Positions 27,001-38,530 of a stretch of DNA of 64,000 bases are shown here, piece after piece. The notes under the pieces are model-generated. The model saw only the letters and a list, made by a program, of their open reading frames with translations, had not been told where the DNA came from and searched no databases. Each line of letters starts with the position of its first letter. Within the stretch, counting starts at the first letter, position 1. Origin of the DNA: Montifringilla adamsi (taxonomy: Eukaryota; Chordata; Aves; Passeriformes; Passeridae); NCBI GenBank assembly GCA_017590115.1, contig JAGGNK010006448.1, positions 15,253,860 through 15,317,859 on the forward strand, written 5' to 3'. A program made the position numbers and the translations under genes.

Positions 27001-28711
27001 TTTTAATTCTTTCCATAAAAGAAAGGCTTAATATAATGCAATTTGTAATATTTACTTTTACAATGTAAAGATAAGGTCTAGAACCTGTTTCAAAGGATAA
27101 AAATTTGGTAAATAACTTCATATGCCTACAGATGCTAATAAATCCTTTTAATTAAAAAGGGAAGAAGGAATAGATCTAAAGTTGGAAGAAAATATCAAAT
27201 ATTAAAAACACAGCTGTACAAAATACATTTCAAGTAATAACTTCTACAAGGAGGAGAAAAAAAAGCTAGATTCTGAAACAAGAGGACAAGATAAAAGATA
27301 GAGAGGCTGAGTGGTTCTGTGGATTATTTTTTTCTTTCAAGGAAATTTCATTAAAAGCATGGACTTAATAATGACAGAGACAAAGCTATTATTGTAGCCC
27401 CATAATGAATCTTTTATAAATCATATTTTGTCAACCTGCAGTAAAAGCTATTCAATACAAATAACTAGTGCGGCAGTTATATAGCACAATATATTTTTAT
27501 TTTTTGCATCAAATTTGCAGCAAATATTTTACGTTTGGCTCAGTAGGATTAGGGTTCTCAAGAACTCATGCTTTCAAGCTGGAGGGGACCAGTAAGCATT
27601 GGTATATCCTCAGCCTTGCAAGTGTTTTGTAGCACGTATTCAGCTACAATAGGCTTTTGAAACTATTCAGTCCTGAACTGAGAATGTCAGGAGCCGAAGA
27701 ATCCCTCTTAGCTTTTGAAACATTGTTGCAAAACTCAAAAAAACACCTATCCTTAACTTTTATGTCATCTGTATTTCCTGCTGATATTTGTAAATTAAAT
27801 GTGTTAGGCTCATTAAAGTTTTGACTGAAAGGCATTTTTTTCCTCTTTGGAATAATTAATGTTAAATTTTGGGTTTGTTTTTCTTTTTTTATTCATGTAA
27901 TCCTTCTCAATATCCCTTTTAAAATATGCTTACAAGAATGACTTCCATATCCTGATATCTATTTCAGCAGCATTTCCTTATTCTTCTTACTTACACAGCA
28001 AAAGATCAAAATAAGTCTTTTTGTCACAAGTTTATTATGGGAACTCAGATTGTTTTATTCTGCTCTGGATAGCTCTCAGAATTTTTTTTTCAGAAGCTGT
28101 TGCTCATTTCTTAAAAAAATAACATGCATTTATCTGTGCTGAAGTAATTTCTTTGAATAGGTCAGAATTATTAAGTACTTTCAATAACCCTGTGTGATTG
28201 TTATGTCTTGCTCATCAATTTACCATGTTACCAATATTTGTGTAACCAGAAAATTTTATCAAGAGTGTGTTTTTTCAAATTTACTTCCAGAGAACTGAAG
28301 GGAATTGTGACTATTATTGGTTGGTACCAGTCCTTAGGGAATCCTTCTAGAAGTAACAATGTTGCTGCTTGGGATGCTTTAATTTTTTTCATTCCTAATG
28401 GACTAGAAAGGACGTTTTCATTCTTTTGAGATAAAAATATATCAACCTGCTTATTTCTAAATACATTGAACATTGCAGCCATTTTTCTGCAGATGTGATT
28501 TAAACATAATGCTTAGCTTTCTTAAATATTGCCATGCTTTCCATTTTCCTGTTGCATTATCATCGGTGCCAGTGTTGTCATACATTGAGTATGTAAAGTC
28601 TCCCCTCAAGAAAGCATGCCCTTACTCACTGGGGAAAAGGATGAAATTATTTCTTTCATCATGATGTTCATTACCTTCCCTTCATGTAGCTGAATTTAGA
28701 TATGCACATGT
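24084..28711. other. Unique AT-rich intergenic DNA
   Basis: No gene or recognisable transposon. It includes a T-run near 24893, the AAAC-type tract listed separately, and many short frames with no recognisable protein. A helix-like 92-codon frame at 25915-26193 has no splice signals or known relatives. Confidence 0.65.
25088..25213. repeat. (AAAC)n-like low-complexity tract
   Basis: Imperfect runs of aaac/caaa units (for example 'aacaaacaaacaaac' near 25170) end in an A-run at 25200-25211. The overlapping minus frame full of F, V and C is a translation artefact of this tract. Confidence 0.9.
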
Positions 28712-29410
28712 AGTCTCTCTCCAACTTTCTTGTCTCTGAGACAAGGGTACTTGTCTCCGTACCCTTTAGGTTCTGGAAAGTTGCTGGAAGGTCTCCCCTG
28801 AGCCTTTCTTCTTCCAGCATGAGCAATCTCAACTCTTTCAGCCCCTCCACAGCAGAAGTACTGAAGTCCTCTGATCATTTTCATGGCCCTCCTCTGGACT
28901 CACTCCAACAGGTTCATATCTTTCTTATGTTGGGGACCCCGAAGCTGAATGTTGTACTCCTGGTGGGGTCTCACCAGGGCAGAGCTCAGGTTGGGAGAAT
29001 CACCTCCCTTAACCTGCTGGACCCACTTCTGCAGCCTGGGATATGTTTGTCTTTCTGGGCTGCAAGCACACATTGCTGGGTCACATTGAATTTCTTGTCC
29101 ACCAACACCCCAAGTCCTTCTCCCCAGCACTGTTCTCAATCCATTCTCCACTCAGCCTGTATCTGTGACTGGGATTGCCCTGACCCACAAACAGGACCTT
29201 GCACCTGGCGTTGTCAAAACTCGTGAGGTTCACACAGGCCCACCTCTCAAGCCTCTCAAGGTCTCTCCAGATGGTGTCCTTTTCCTCCAGTGTGTCCCTT
29301 CAGAGAGCACCACGCAGATTGGAGTCATCAGCAAACTTGCTGGGGGGCACTTCCCACTGTCCATGCCACCAACAAAGATGTTAAATGGTGCTAGGAATAG
29401 TGTTTTCCAC
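28712..29410 (-). mobile_element. CR1 LINE fragment lacking its 3' end
   Basis: Minus-strand ORF2 sequence from the reverse-transcriptase palm to near the C-terminus. It keeps the catalytic motif F-A-D-D (codons at plus 29324-29335), then the 'ctccaggtgtcgt'-style linker, 'gttctgggcc...' strand words, SALVRPHQEYNIQLRGPQ (frame 28900-29151) and 'ggggagaccttccagcaact'. Unusually it stops inside ORF2 at about 28712 and has no 3' UTR or tail. CR1 normally loses its 5' end, so a later deletion has probably removed the 3' part. Near 28738 a 20-bp hairpin sits where family sequence is expected. Confidence 0.9.
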
Positions 29411-29827
29411 AACAATGAGTGCAAATACTCTCATGCTTTTAAAGACTGAATCATGAAAATCAGATCAGATCTTCAGATTATAGATCATCATAGGTATATA
29501 AACTTTAAAGATATGTGCATTTAAGTTAACTAATGATTTAACACAAATGAGTTGTGAGCACATTAATGTGTGTCTTCATGATTCTGTAATGTTAGTCAAA
29601 CAGTGAAATGTGAAAACATGCTAATGGAGAATATGAAGTGATATTCAATTGCATTCAAAAAACAGCACTTGATCAGGTTTGACCCTCAAGACTGGGATTT
29701 TTCTTTGTATGTATTATGTGCAGCTTTTCAAAGTGTTATCACCTGCAGCATGAAAACTTTCCTTCTGTTTTCCTTTATTGTACTATGAATCAAACTTTGC
29801 CCTTTCCTCTAGAAACACACACACACC

Positions 29828-29858
<31 letters not shown>

Positions 29859-31209
29859 TTTCATTTCTTCTATACATTCTTCATTTTCCAATTGTATTCA
29901 AACTTTTTTGTATAAGATACTATGAGACTATCTCTGTTGCTATTGGTTGGTAAGCTGTTCTCATGACAGGTTGATAGTATATTTTCTACATTATGCTACA
30001 TCAATGTGCTGGTAAGTGATTAAAAAATCAAAGGTTTAGTTTCTCCCCAAGAATTTTCTAAATAATTACTTCCAGACTAATCATTTGAATTTAGTATCAA
30101 CAAATCAGTCACTGTATCAGTCAATATATGTATTTAACCAATACCAATATCCATTTACCAAATTGAAATAATTTTATTAATTTTTAATTTATTTTTTTCA
30201 GGATAAATATTTAAACATGAGAGAAAGTAAGGAAAGATCTGCTCATATTTATAGAGGAAGAAACTGGGAGGAGGTAGAGATCAGTAGAATGGGAAAATTA
30301 AATTATAGGTAGAAAACTGCTACTCTATATTTTTGATTTCTGGTGAGATTCTGCTTTCAGAAAGATATTTCTGTTTTAATAAAGATGATAGATGACAACT
30401 GAATCTTTACAAAATATAAGCACTTGGAAGAGTGAAAATTTGAATATAGTACCCATGAAAAATGAAAGTATAGTACAATGAAACGCAAAAAAAATAAGAA
30501 AAACAAGCCAACAAGAGAGCCATGCTGATTTTGAAGAGGAAAAGTGCTTGCACTGGCCTAAAGCTGCCATTTTCCATATAGTTTATTATAGCCTAAAGTG
30601 TGTCGAAGGTGAAGTGATTATGCCAGTACACAAAGGGGTTTTTTCATAACTAAAAGAAAAGGAAGATTTTTTTTCTCAGAAAATATGCCTTGTTCTAGCT
30701 ATAATTTTTTGCACTAATTAATGTTTATCATAATATAGTCTTCTTGTTTTTTCAGATATTCTCTATTTAAATAATAAGAGCTAAAATTTTTTGATGTAGT
30801 ACTGAATATCCTAAGACAAAAGAAAAAATCATTGTAGAGATTTAATTTTTTCTAGCAGTAGTTGCCTCATCCAAAAGTGTAGCCACTGAAGTACACATCA
30901 AATGCAGTTATATCCTAGTGAACATCCTTTAATGCCTAGTATCACCCCCAACATATTTGTATGGACAAATACAGGTTGTATTCTATGCCTTGAACCAGAC
31001 TTTATTCTGATCTAAAATTATATGGATAAATTTCACAAGTAAAGAATAGTTATTTTCTCTACTGGTGTTTGATTGTTGGTGGTCCTTATCTCTAGATTAG
31101 TAATTAAATAAATTAGTGCTGGAACACAAATATCACATCACTTCTCTTCAGCCGCAAATTACAGATTTGTTTGTTTTCTCTGCTTTAGTTAATAGCTGAA
31201 TGGCTATAC
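29411..31209. other. Unique AT-rich intergenic DNA
   Basis: No gene or transposon recognised. A pure run of 28 A lies at 29828-29855, after a short CA run. It has no target duplication or adjacent gene-like sequence, so I do not call it a retrocopy tail. Confidence 0.65.
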
Positions 31210-31537
31210 TGTGATGATGCAGAGCAACTCCGTGTCCCCAGGCAGTGCAAAGGAGAGCCCTTTTATTGCAAAAACCAGGCCTTCTTAAGCAGTTCGCCAG
31301 TTACCAGTTTACACAGTTTGAAGGCACAACAAGCCCAAGTCAACCAACCCCCATACACCGCAATGTGGACCCGTGGCAGTCACGCAGTATGTGACTCTCA
31401 TGTATCTGTACCCCTCCCTAGCCCAGCTGAATCACTCTCCCATAGATCCCTTCTACTTAGCCTAAGTAGCAGGCCTGAGCCATGATTTTACAAGGTTAAC
31501 AAGGACTTATTTTATAAGGCTTTACCTCCATGCAACA
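31210..31537 (-). mobile_element. Solo LTR with perfect 6-bp target duplication
   Basis: A 328-bp element starting TGTGATG and ending GCAACA on the plus strand, bounded on both sides by ctatac (31204-31209 and 31538-31543). The TG...CA ends plus an exact 6-bp duplication fix the boundaries. Orientation comes from the poly(A) signal AATAAA on the minus strand (plus 31262-31267), followed by 'gggctctcctttgcact' and about 50 bases of R/U5. A 6-bp duplication is typical of alpha/beta-type (class II, ERVK-like) retroviruses. There is no internal sequence, so it is a solo LTR. The intact duplication suggests modest age. Confidence 0.9.
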
Positions 31538-31543
31538 CTATAC

Positions 31544-33282
31544 TTTTAAAAAGTAGTTCCAAGAGGAAAAAAATGAATTTCAGACAGAACACATTAGAAG
31601 TTGGCAGCCAAAGTGTTATCTATAAAAATTCCAAATATGAATTAGAAGTGGCTTAGTAACAATAGAAAAAACACAACAATATTTCTAAGTAAAGGTATTC
31701 CAGAATCTAAAGCAAATCCACAGTCTTTCTAAATCTAGGGCTTCATATACTTCAGTTTAGTTTCTCTCTAAGAATAACAGAAATTTTTTTTCATTTTTAA
31801 CTGAGGAAAATATTTATCTTTTTAAATAAAAAAATAACTATAAACAACTTTGTTCATATTTACTTTTCATTTCAAGCAGAAGTTCAAGCAGAAGTATTTA
31901 AAAATATGTTTTGTTCATTAGCCAAACCAGTGAGTCACCCAGTATAGTCTTAACATGAAGCAACAACAGACAAACAGTTCAAGAGAGAAGTATTTTATTG
32001 AATATCACTAAAGTAAAACTGAGAAACTGTCACTGTGTTCAAGTAGAAAATTAAAAAAAAAATCTCAGAAATCTCAATGAAGTTTAGATTGTGGTAAATT
32101 TCTGTCATCTGGATGTAACTGATTTATCTGGAATTGTCAAATCAGATTCAGGACTTGACGTGGAACAAATTCTTTGCTCTTGCTCAAATGTTAAGATGTG
32201 CCTGATTAGCTCAGCTGAGTTCATTGATGTTTTTCTGACCAGGGACAACCAACTGTCTTAGTTCTGCAGAGTGAGCTCTGTTGCTGAAGGTCAGCTGTGG
32301 TAATAAGCACAACTATGAAAAGGACATGGGGAGTAATGGTTTTTCTAACTGTTTTCAAAGCTGATGAAAGTCCAAGTTCTTCGTGTTGCTTTACTTTTCC
32401 CCACAATTCATTCCAACTAAGACGGCTTTAATTTTTCCTTCTGTTGCAGGACCTGGGTTTGACTCAGAGAAAGCAGAACTACTGGAAGCTGTAGTTTCTG
32501 AAGCTCTGTTTCTTTGATGTATTCCCTTTTTTCAAATCAAGCTTTACATTTGATACCCTCCAGTGTAAAGCTGAAGGGCTCTTTATTTGTATGCTTTTCA
32601 TGATAGGATTGTGTTTTTCCAACCTTGCTTCGTTCTAGCTCTGGCCCCCAGCCCCTCCTTATAATCCACATATTTTGTAGTACTGGTTTATTTGAAAATA
32701 ATAAACTAAACACATGCCTCCATATTTCAGCTGATTTTCACTTCTATAATATTTAAAAAGCAAAAAAAACCCCACCCCTATTTTTGTGTGTTTACAGTTA
32801 TTTGTATCATTGAATTGACCTTATATTCCCAGAGCAAACTAGAAAGTCGAACTCACTTTTCAGATGTTGGTGTAAAAACAATTAAACAGCGGAATACGAT
32901 GCATCTATATTTTAATATTTCTTTTCCATTACTTTTATTCCTATTCTGATTCCTGTAATTATTCTTAATCACATTTCTGTAACAGTTGATAATGTCTGAA
33001 TCTTGTACATACTCTAAATACTTACAAAATTAAATACAATTAATTGAGACCTTAAAGAAGAAACAAATATTAAGTGATACTGAAAGCAAAAAGAGAAGAC
33101 TGAAAGAAAGAAAATGTCTGCTTTCGCTCTAAAAATTTCTGGGAAATATATTTTTGTATATGAAGAAAAGAAAACATGCACTTTATTTCCAATAGCTTAG
33201 AGAATTTATAGAAAAGAAACTACATTAACAGGAACTATGGAGTAGTTTTTCAAATGGAAACTTTCAACCCCACTAATCTTCA
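31544..33282. other. Unique intergenic DNA; source of an inverted copy
   Basis: No gene recognised. The segment 31659-31790 is the likely donor of an inverted copy found inside a CR1 at 33625-33756. A minus frame at 32221-32406 is not recognisable. Confidence 0.65.
31659..31790. repeat. Donor arm of a dispersed inverted duplication
   Basis: This 132-bp stretch matches the reverse complement of 33625-33756 without indels: coordinates pair with a constant sum of 65415. There are only about six mismatches over the best 130 bases (about 95% identity). It lies in non-repeat DNA here, whereas the partner interrupts a CR1, so this is the likely original. Confidence 0.93.
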
Positions 33283-33513
33283 TAGAATTATAGAACTTTG
33301 GGGGTTGGAAGGGACCTTTCAAAAATCATCCAGTCCAACACTGTCATGGGCAAGAGCAACCTCCACTGGTGACCCCATTCAGCCTGGCCTAGAACACTTC
33401 CAGGGATGGGGCATCCACAAATTCTCTGGGCAACCACTTCTACTTTATTTCCACCCTTATTGTAAAAAATGTCTTTTTTTTATGTCAAATCTCTTCTCCT
33501 TCAGTTTAAATCC
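33283..33513 (-). mobile_element. CR1 LINE 3' UTR, left piece of a broken copy
   Basis: Starts with a CR1 tail ('atagaattatagaactttg') and the strongly conserved 'ggttggaagggacctttca'. It then gives complements of the CR1 3' UTR and last ORF2 codons up to 'cttcagtttaaatcc' at 33513. The element resumes at 33767 after a 253-bp foreign block. Same strand and same copy as 33767-35041. Confidence 0.92.
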
Positions 33514-33766
33514 ATAGAAAAGGAAACATCACATACTTGTTGCAAATTCATTCTTATGCAGAAAGACAGAGAGAGTCCATTTTGGGACAATGGACAATGG
33601 AAAACATCACATTCTTATGCAAATTCAAAAAATTCTGTTATTCTTAGAGAGAAACTAAACCAAAGTATATGAAACCCTAGATTTAGAAAGACCGTGGATT
33701 TGCTTTAGATTCTGGAATACCTTTACTTAGAAAAATTGTTGTGTTTTTTCTATTGTCCATTGTCCC
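33514..33766. repeat. Scrambled insertion of templated, inverted pieces within CR1
   Basis: The block between the two CR1 pieces is a mosaic. (1) 33519-33550 and 33599-33627 are near copies in direct orientation ('gaaacatcacat' ... 'gcaaattca'). (2) 33551-33577 is the reverse complement, with one mismatch, of CR1 sequence at 33865-33891. (3) 33584-33598 is a perfect reverse complement of 33752-33766. (4) 33625-33756 is an inverted copy of 31659-31790. Such patchworks are known from replication template switching (FoSTeS/MMBIR-type repair). Confidence 0.88.
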
Positions 33767-35041
33767 CAAATTGCTTGGTAAAAAGTCTCCAGCTTTCTTA
33801 CAAGTCCCCTTATACACTGAGGGACTCCACAAAGCCTTCCTTTTTTCCAGTCAGAACAACCCCTGACTCTCTCAGTCTTTCTGCATAAGAAAGCCCTCAT
33901 GATTTTCAAGGCCCTTCTTTGTATCCATTCAATCAGACCCATGGAAAAAAACCCCTAAACATCTGTCTTCCATTATCTTGTACTGATGACTCCAGAGCTG
34001 GACACAGTACTCCAGACAGGTTCTCATCAAACCAGAATAAAGGAGAAAAAACCATTTCACTTAGCCAATTGACTATCCTTCTTTTTATGCAGCCTAGAAT
34101 ATGTTTGGCTTTCTGAGTTACAAGTGCACCTTGATGGCTCATATCCAATTTTTCTTCCACCATTATCCCCAGGTTTTGTTCGACAGGGCAAAACCTCTCT
34201 CAAATCCCCCTGACTGTACTGATATTGCCCTGACCCAGGTGTAGCACCTTACACTTCGTCTTGTTGACCTTCATGAGTTTTCCATGGATGCAGTTCCCAA
34301 GACTGTCAAGATCCCTCTGGATGGTATTCCTTCCCTCTAGCAAATTGACTGCACCACACAGCTTGGTGTCATGCACAAATTAGCAAGGGGTGGATTCAGT
34401 CGCACTATGTCACTGGTGAAAATGTTGATCAGTACTGGTCCCAGTCTACGCTTGGTCCAAGAATATATTCCTGACAGACACAACTCATCACTGGTTTCCA
34501 TTTTTTCCTAGAGTCATTAACTGCTGTTCTTTGGACATGACCATCCAGCAAATAACTTATTCATTTTAACAGTTCATACTCAAATCTGTGCCTCTCCTAT
34601 TTAGAGGTAAGAATGTAATGTGGGACCATATCAGAGGCCTTACAGATCTCCAGGGAGATGAAGTTAATAGCTCTTCCTTTGTCCACTGGTACAGTCATTC
34701 TTTCAGAGAAGACCACTAACGTAGTTGGGAATCATTTGCCCTTAATGAAGCCATGTTTGTTTTCTGTCTCTCATCACCTCCCTGTCTTCCACATATTTCA
34801 GCATAAATTCCTGGAAGATCTGGTCAGATACTGAGGTGAGCTTGAATGGTAGTTACTTACCAGAGCTTCCTTTTTTAAAAATGAATGTGATGTTTCCTTT
34901 TTTCTGGTAACTGAGGAGATCACCTGGCTTCCATGACTCTTCAAATATGATGGAGAGCACTTTGGCAACTAAATCTGTCAATTTCCTCAGGGTTCTGCGA
35001 TGCATCTCATTAGGTCTTAGGTATGTCATAGAAGCCTGCAA
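33767..35041 (-). mobile_element. CR1 LINE reverse-transcriptase region, inactive
   Basis: Minus-strand ORF2 from the start of the reverse transcriptase to near the C-terminus. At its upstream end the frame 34853-35041 reads as the N-terminal RT block (RPNEMHRRTLRKLTDLVAKV, then GNITFIFKKG). Further on come the 'cttgaccaagc...' block for domain 4, the catalytic site near 34370, LGCIKRRI at about 34090, and RVRGCSDWKKGRLCG at about 33850. The catalytic F-A-D-D reads F-V-H-D, losing an essential aspartate, and several frameshifts are present. This is the best-preserved RT segment in the window, but it is dead. Confidence 0.9.
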
Positions 35042-35220
35042 ATTTTAGGAAATTTGGGAATTAAAAAAAAAAGTAAACATTTTTCCATTATTTTTTGCAT
35101 TTTCCTCTATTTTTCCTTTTTTTTTTTTTATTAGCACCCTGACAAAAATGGGATCATAGGGGTTTTTTTTTATTTGCAGTTCTTGTGAAAGCATCTGTCT
35201 TCCATTATCTGATACAATTT

Positions 35221-35520
35221 CTAGTTGTTTCTTTTACTGTATGTGCTCCTGTGAAGGCTGCTTTGATTGCTTCTTTTCCTTGTTAGATAGTTGATATATT
35301 TTGGCGACTCAGAGAGACGTCTCTGTGACCATCTCTGCTTTGATGGATATTGCCTTCTTTTGAATTGGTCTAGTACTGCTTTTCTATTTTGCTGTCTTTC
35401 CTTTTCATCTGCCTGCATTGTCTTTATGGATTGAGGCAAGTCATTCTTTGTGACCAGAATGTGAATGTCAAGGGCAGGATTTCTCTTACCAAACCCAGAA
35501 GTTAGAATGCAGATATCCAC
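35221..35520 (-). other. Lysine/arginine-rich coding-like frame, perhaps CR1 ORF2 linker
   Basis: A 99-codon minus frame with a coding look: polar, low in hydrophobic runs, with ADEKERQQNRKAVLDQFKRR followed by SPKYINYLTRKRSNQSSLHR. The piece PKYINYL...R..N.S.LH lies about 270 bases upstream of the RT start at 35041. CR1 ORF2 has a basic linker with a similar Y-K-Y-I-N motif at that distance before its RT. So this may be the diverged linker of the same CR1 copy. The remaining residues do not match the linker I remember, so a dead exon or chance is also possible. Confidence 0.3.
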
Positions 35521-38500
35521 GTCTTAGCAAGTCACCTGCACACCTGACAGTTACTTGTCAAAAAACACGAGACTTATAGAGTAAGATTACTTATGTCCTA
35601 AAGTAAATATTGAAAGTGACCCCAAAGTATTATAATCTTCATTAGCCCATTTATCTTCATTTGGAGAGGTAGGTGGTCATTAAAGGCTCAGATGCAGTTA
35701 TGTTTGAGAAATCTGAAGTGAGCTGAGCATGCAAACATCTCCAAGTTGTTGGCTGATTTTATCCACATAAATGAAAAAGAAAGTGAAGAAAAAGTGTATG
35801 AAATGAACACTGATATAACTATGTATGTTAATACTAACAAAGTAATTGGCCTTTTTTAGACAAAAAGCTTTTTTTCTCCTGCTTTTTTTTTTCCTGTAAA
35901 TATTCCAAACCGTCTTGCTCTCTTTTATGTTTTAATACTACAGTTTACAGAAAAAAAAGCCTGTCTAAAATTCCCAGTAGGAAAGGCCCTTCTCATTCTA
36001 GCATCTTCAGCATCTGTGGGAAACAAAAATAAAACGCAAAAATTAGACCCTTCTAAACCTGGCTCTGCAGGGAGGATTTTACTAGTGTGTGAATAAGTAA
36101 AACCATTTGTCCTCATGGACTCATGCTGGCTGTGCACAGAGGAGGTTGGGGTTGCTTCCCACCCCCACTCAAGATGTTGCTATTGGAATAAGGTTATCTG
36201 TTTACCAGCTTGTTTATATTTCTTTAAATAAGAATAAACACACATAGCCTTAAAAAAAAAAACCAAAAAAAAAAAAAAACCCCACAAAAAAAAAAAAAAA
36301 ACCCAAAAAAAAAACAAACAGTGGAAGTGAATAAGAAAGCAATATAGAAAGAGGACATATATTTATAATGTTCTCATAAATAAACCATTAGTTTCTTCTT
36401 ACCACATATTATCTCTGGAAATATCTTAATTCTCATGGAAAAGCCATTAGTGCCCCTTTTTTCACATCTATAACACATTTTTCATCCTACACATGACTTT
36501 TAGCATTATTTGTTACTAAATTTGTCTGAAACTTTCTTTTAAAAACATTTTTATTAGTTACATGTAACTTCATATGAAGATAACTGTGAATGCCCAGTGT
36601 ACTTTGTTTTTATTAATTGAGGAATGTTGAGTCTATTTTTAATTAAACAAATGCTTTTACTCTCTTCCTTTTTAGGTCTCCTAAACCCATTCTGGTCAGT
36701 CTCGTGTCACTTTATTAATGATGTGGTTTCAGAGGAAAGCCTTGCCTAAATATCTTGTGTAAGATTTTCAGGCTACTTTTGTTCTAACATTTTTACTTTG
36801 CATAGGAAAACAAGAAGAACACTAAAATGAAACCAAGTAATCGGAGAAAATTTTATTCAACCATTTAAAAATATTACTTGAAGGGCTTTCCCTGTGTTTC
36901 AATTTTATGGAATACAAGGCATAGATTTGTGGAAAGCCATCCAATTTGGATAGGACATTGGAAAAGCTACTGATTGTACATACATTGAATATTGAATCTC
37001 ATTTTTAGCAGCTAAATGTTCTTGGAGCTTATCTCCACTGAGTGTGTATCTATTTCTTGCATCTTTTAGCACTGATCTAATAATGTAAGTGAAATCTCTA
37101 CTAACATTCACAATTTGTAAAATGGTATTATACAAAATTTCTGGAATAGTAAATTTCTAAGAACTGGCCAAAACATAGAATAGGGTTAAGTAGTAACAAA
37201 AAGATAATTAACAAGAGGCACAAAATCCTCCTAACTATCCTGAATCTAACTTTTTCCCCCCCTCATTTTCTGCCCTTGAAATGAAAGCACAAAATAAAGT
37301 AGGAAACACGATAAAACAAAACCAAAGCAATTTCCCTGAGAGCAAGCCATAACAGTTTCTCCTTTGCCGTCTATCAAGCTTGATCCTCTCAGAGTTTGAT
37401 TCTCAGGGAATTCAGTTTTTTTACCTTCTATTTTAGTCTCTTTAGACTCCTGTACTGTTCTCATCAATGCAGCAAGTTTGTCATTTACTGATTGAACTGA
37501 ATTTATCTGTACCTGATCTTCCAAAATTGTCTGTGTTCTGCCATTCCTCAGCTTCAGCATGCATTCTATACAGTTGTATATATCAGTCTTTTTTTATTTT
37601 CTTTATTTCCTATTAGAGATATAATTTCTTTGTGGTCACCATATTTCTCCATACAGGCTATAGGCTTTTGTGAGTGCAAGGGTAGTTGTTTGTTTTTCCT
37701 AAAGTGCTTTCAGGTAGCTAAGGCATTTCAAAATCTGACTGTTTGTGTAGGAAACTTTCTTACTCTTTTTCATCTGTAGAGAAAAAAACATAATGATTTA
37801 CATAATTTAGAAAGAAAATGCTTGCTATGTAAAGGACAGTTCTTTCATATGTTAAGCAAGATCAGTCCATTTTTATAATATTTTTCATTCCATAAATTCA
37901 CAACACTGTCTTTGAGGAATTCTTTGCAAGTGGAGATACAGGAATAACAAGAGCCCCCTCCACAGCTGCTGCTTGTCAATAACATTGCTGTATCAGCAAC
38001 ATGCTTAAACAATCTGGGATGACAGGAATTCTATTTCCTTTCTCTCTACAGGTGGGAGCCACTCCCCACTCTTTCCATGATTAAAGAGAGTGACCCCAGT
38101 GTCAGCTGCCTGGGCTTCAGGAAATATACCACCTTTTTTGTAATGACAGTTTTAGGATTCCAGGTTTTGGTACATGAAAGTGGATTGTTTGTTTTGGTTT
38201 TGGTTGGGATTTCTTTGTGAGGGGTGAGAGGGAGAGTGGAGATAGAGGAAGGGGGGAGCTGGTTTGTGTAATCACTGTGTTCACTGGGATAACACTTACC
38301 GTGTTTTAAAGAAGTGCAAAGAAATGTGCTAGCTCAGTTATGAACTGCACTGGCAATGGACCTCTCAAGTGCTTTTCATGAGTAACGCCTTCGTGCACAT
38401 CCCACATAACACACATGGGTCTGCCCAATAGCATTCTTTCAAACAGGGTTTTAGATCTCTGTTTAAGAGTTACAACAGGTAAAGGAAAATCTTAAAAAGC

Positions 38501-38530
38501 AAAGCAAGCAAAAGACCGACAATTGAGTGA
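35521..38530. other. Unique AT-rich intergenic DNA
   Basis: No gene recognised. A minus frame at 37246-37560 begins with a coiled-coil-like run but has no acceptor pyrimidine tract. It turns into low-quality sequence after a possible donor, so I do not call it. Confidence 0.6.
36252..36320. repeat. Poly(A) tract interrupted by C runs
   Basis: Long A runs are broken by cc, cccc, c, ccc and c, a pattern of A/C low complexity. Such tracts are unstable and prone to sequencing error, so its exact length is unreliable. Confidence 0.9.

Noticed and set aside
28819..29226. 135-codon plus-strand frame
   Set aside because: Antisense reading of a minus-strand CR1.
29828..29855. A28 run as the tail of a processed pseudogene
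   Set aside because: No gene-like sequence precedes it, no AATAAA lies nearby and there are no flanking duplications; it follows a CA run and looks like a simple microsatellite.
37246..37560. Coiled-coil-like minus-strand frame (LEDQVQINSVQSVNDKLAAL) as an exon
   Set aside because: No pyrimidine tract or convincing acceptor lies upstream, and the frame becomes low quality after a possible donor. It was close to being listed, but the evidence is thinner than at 15750-15972.
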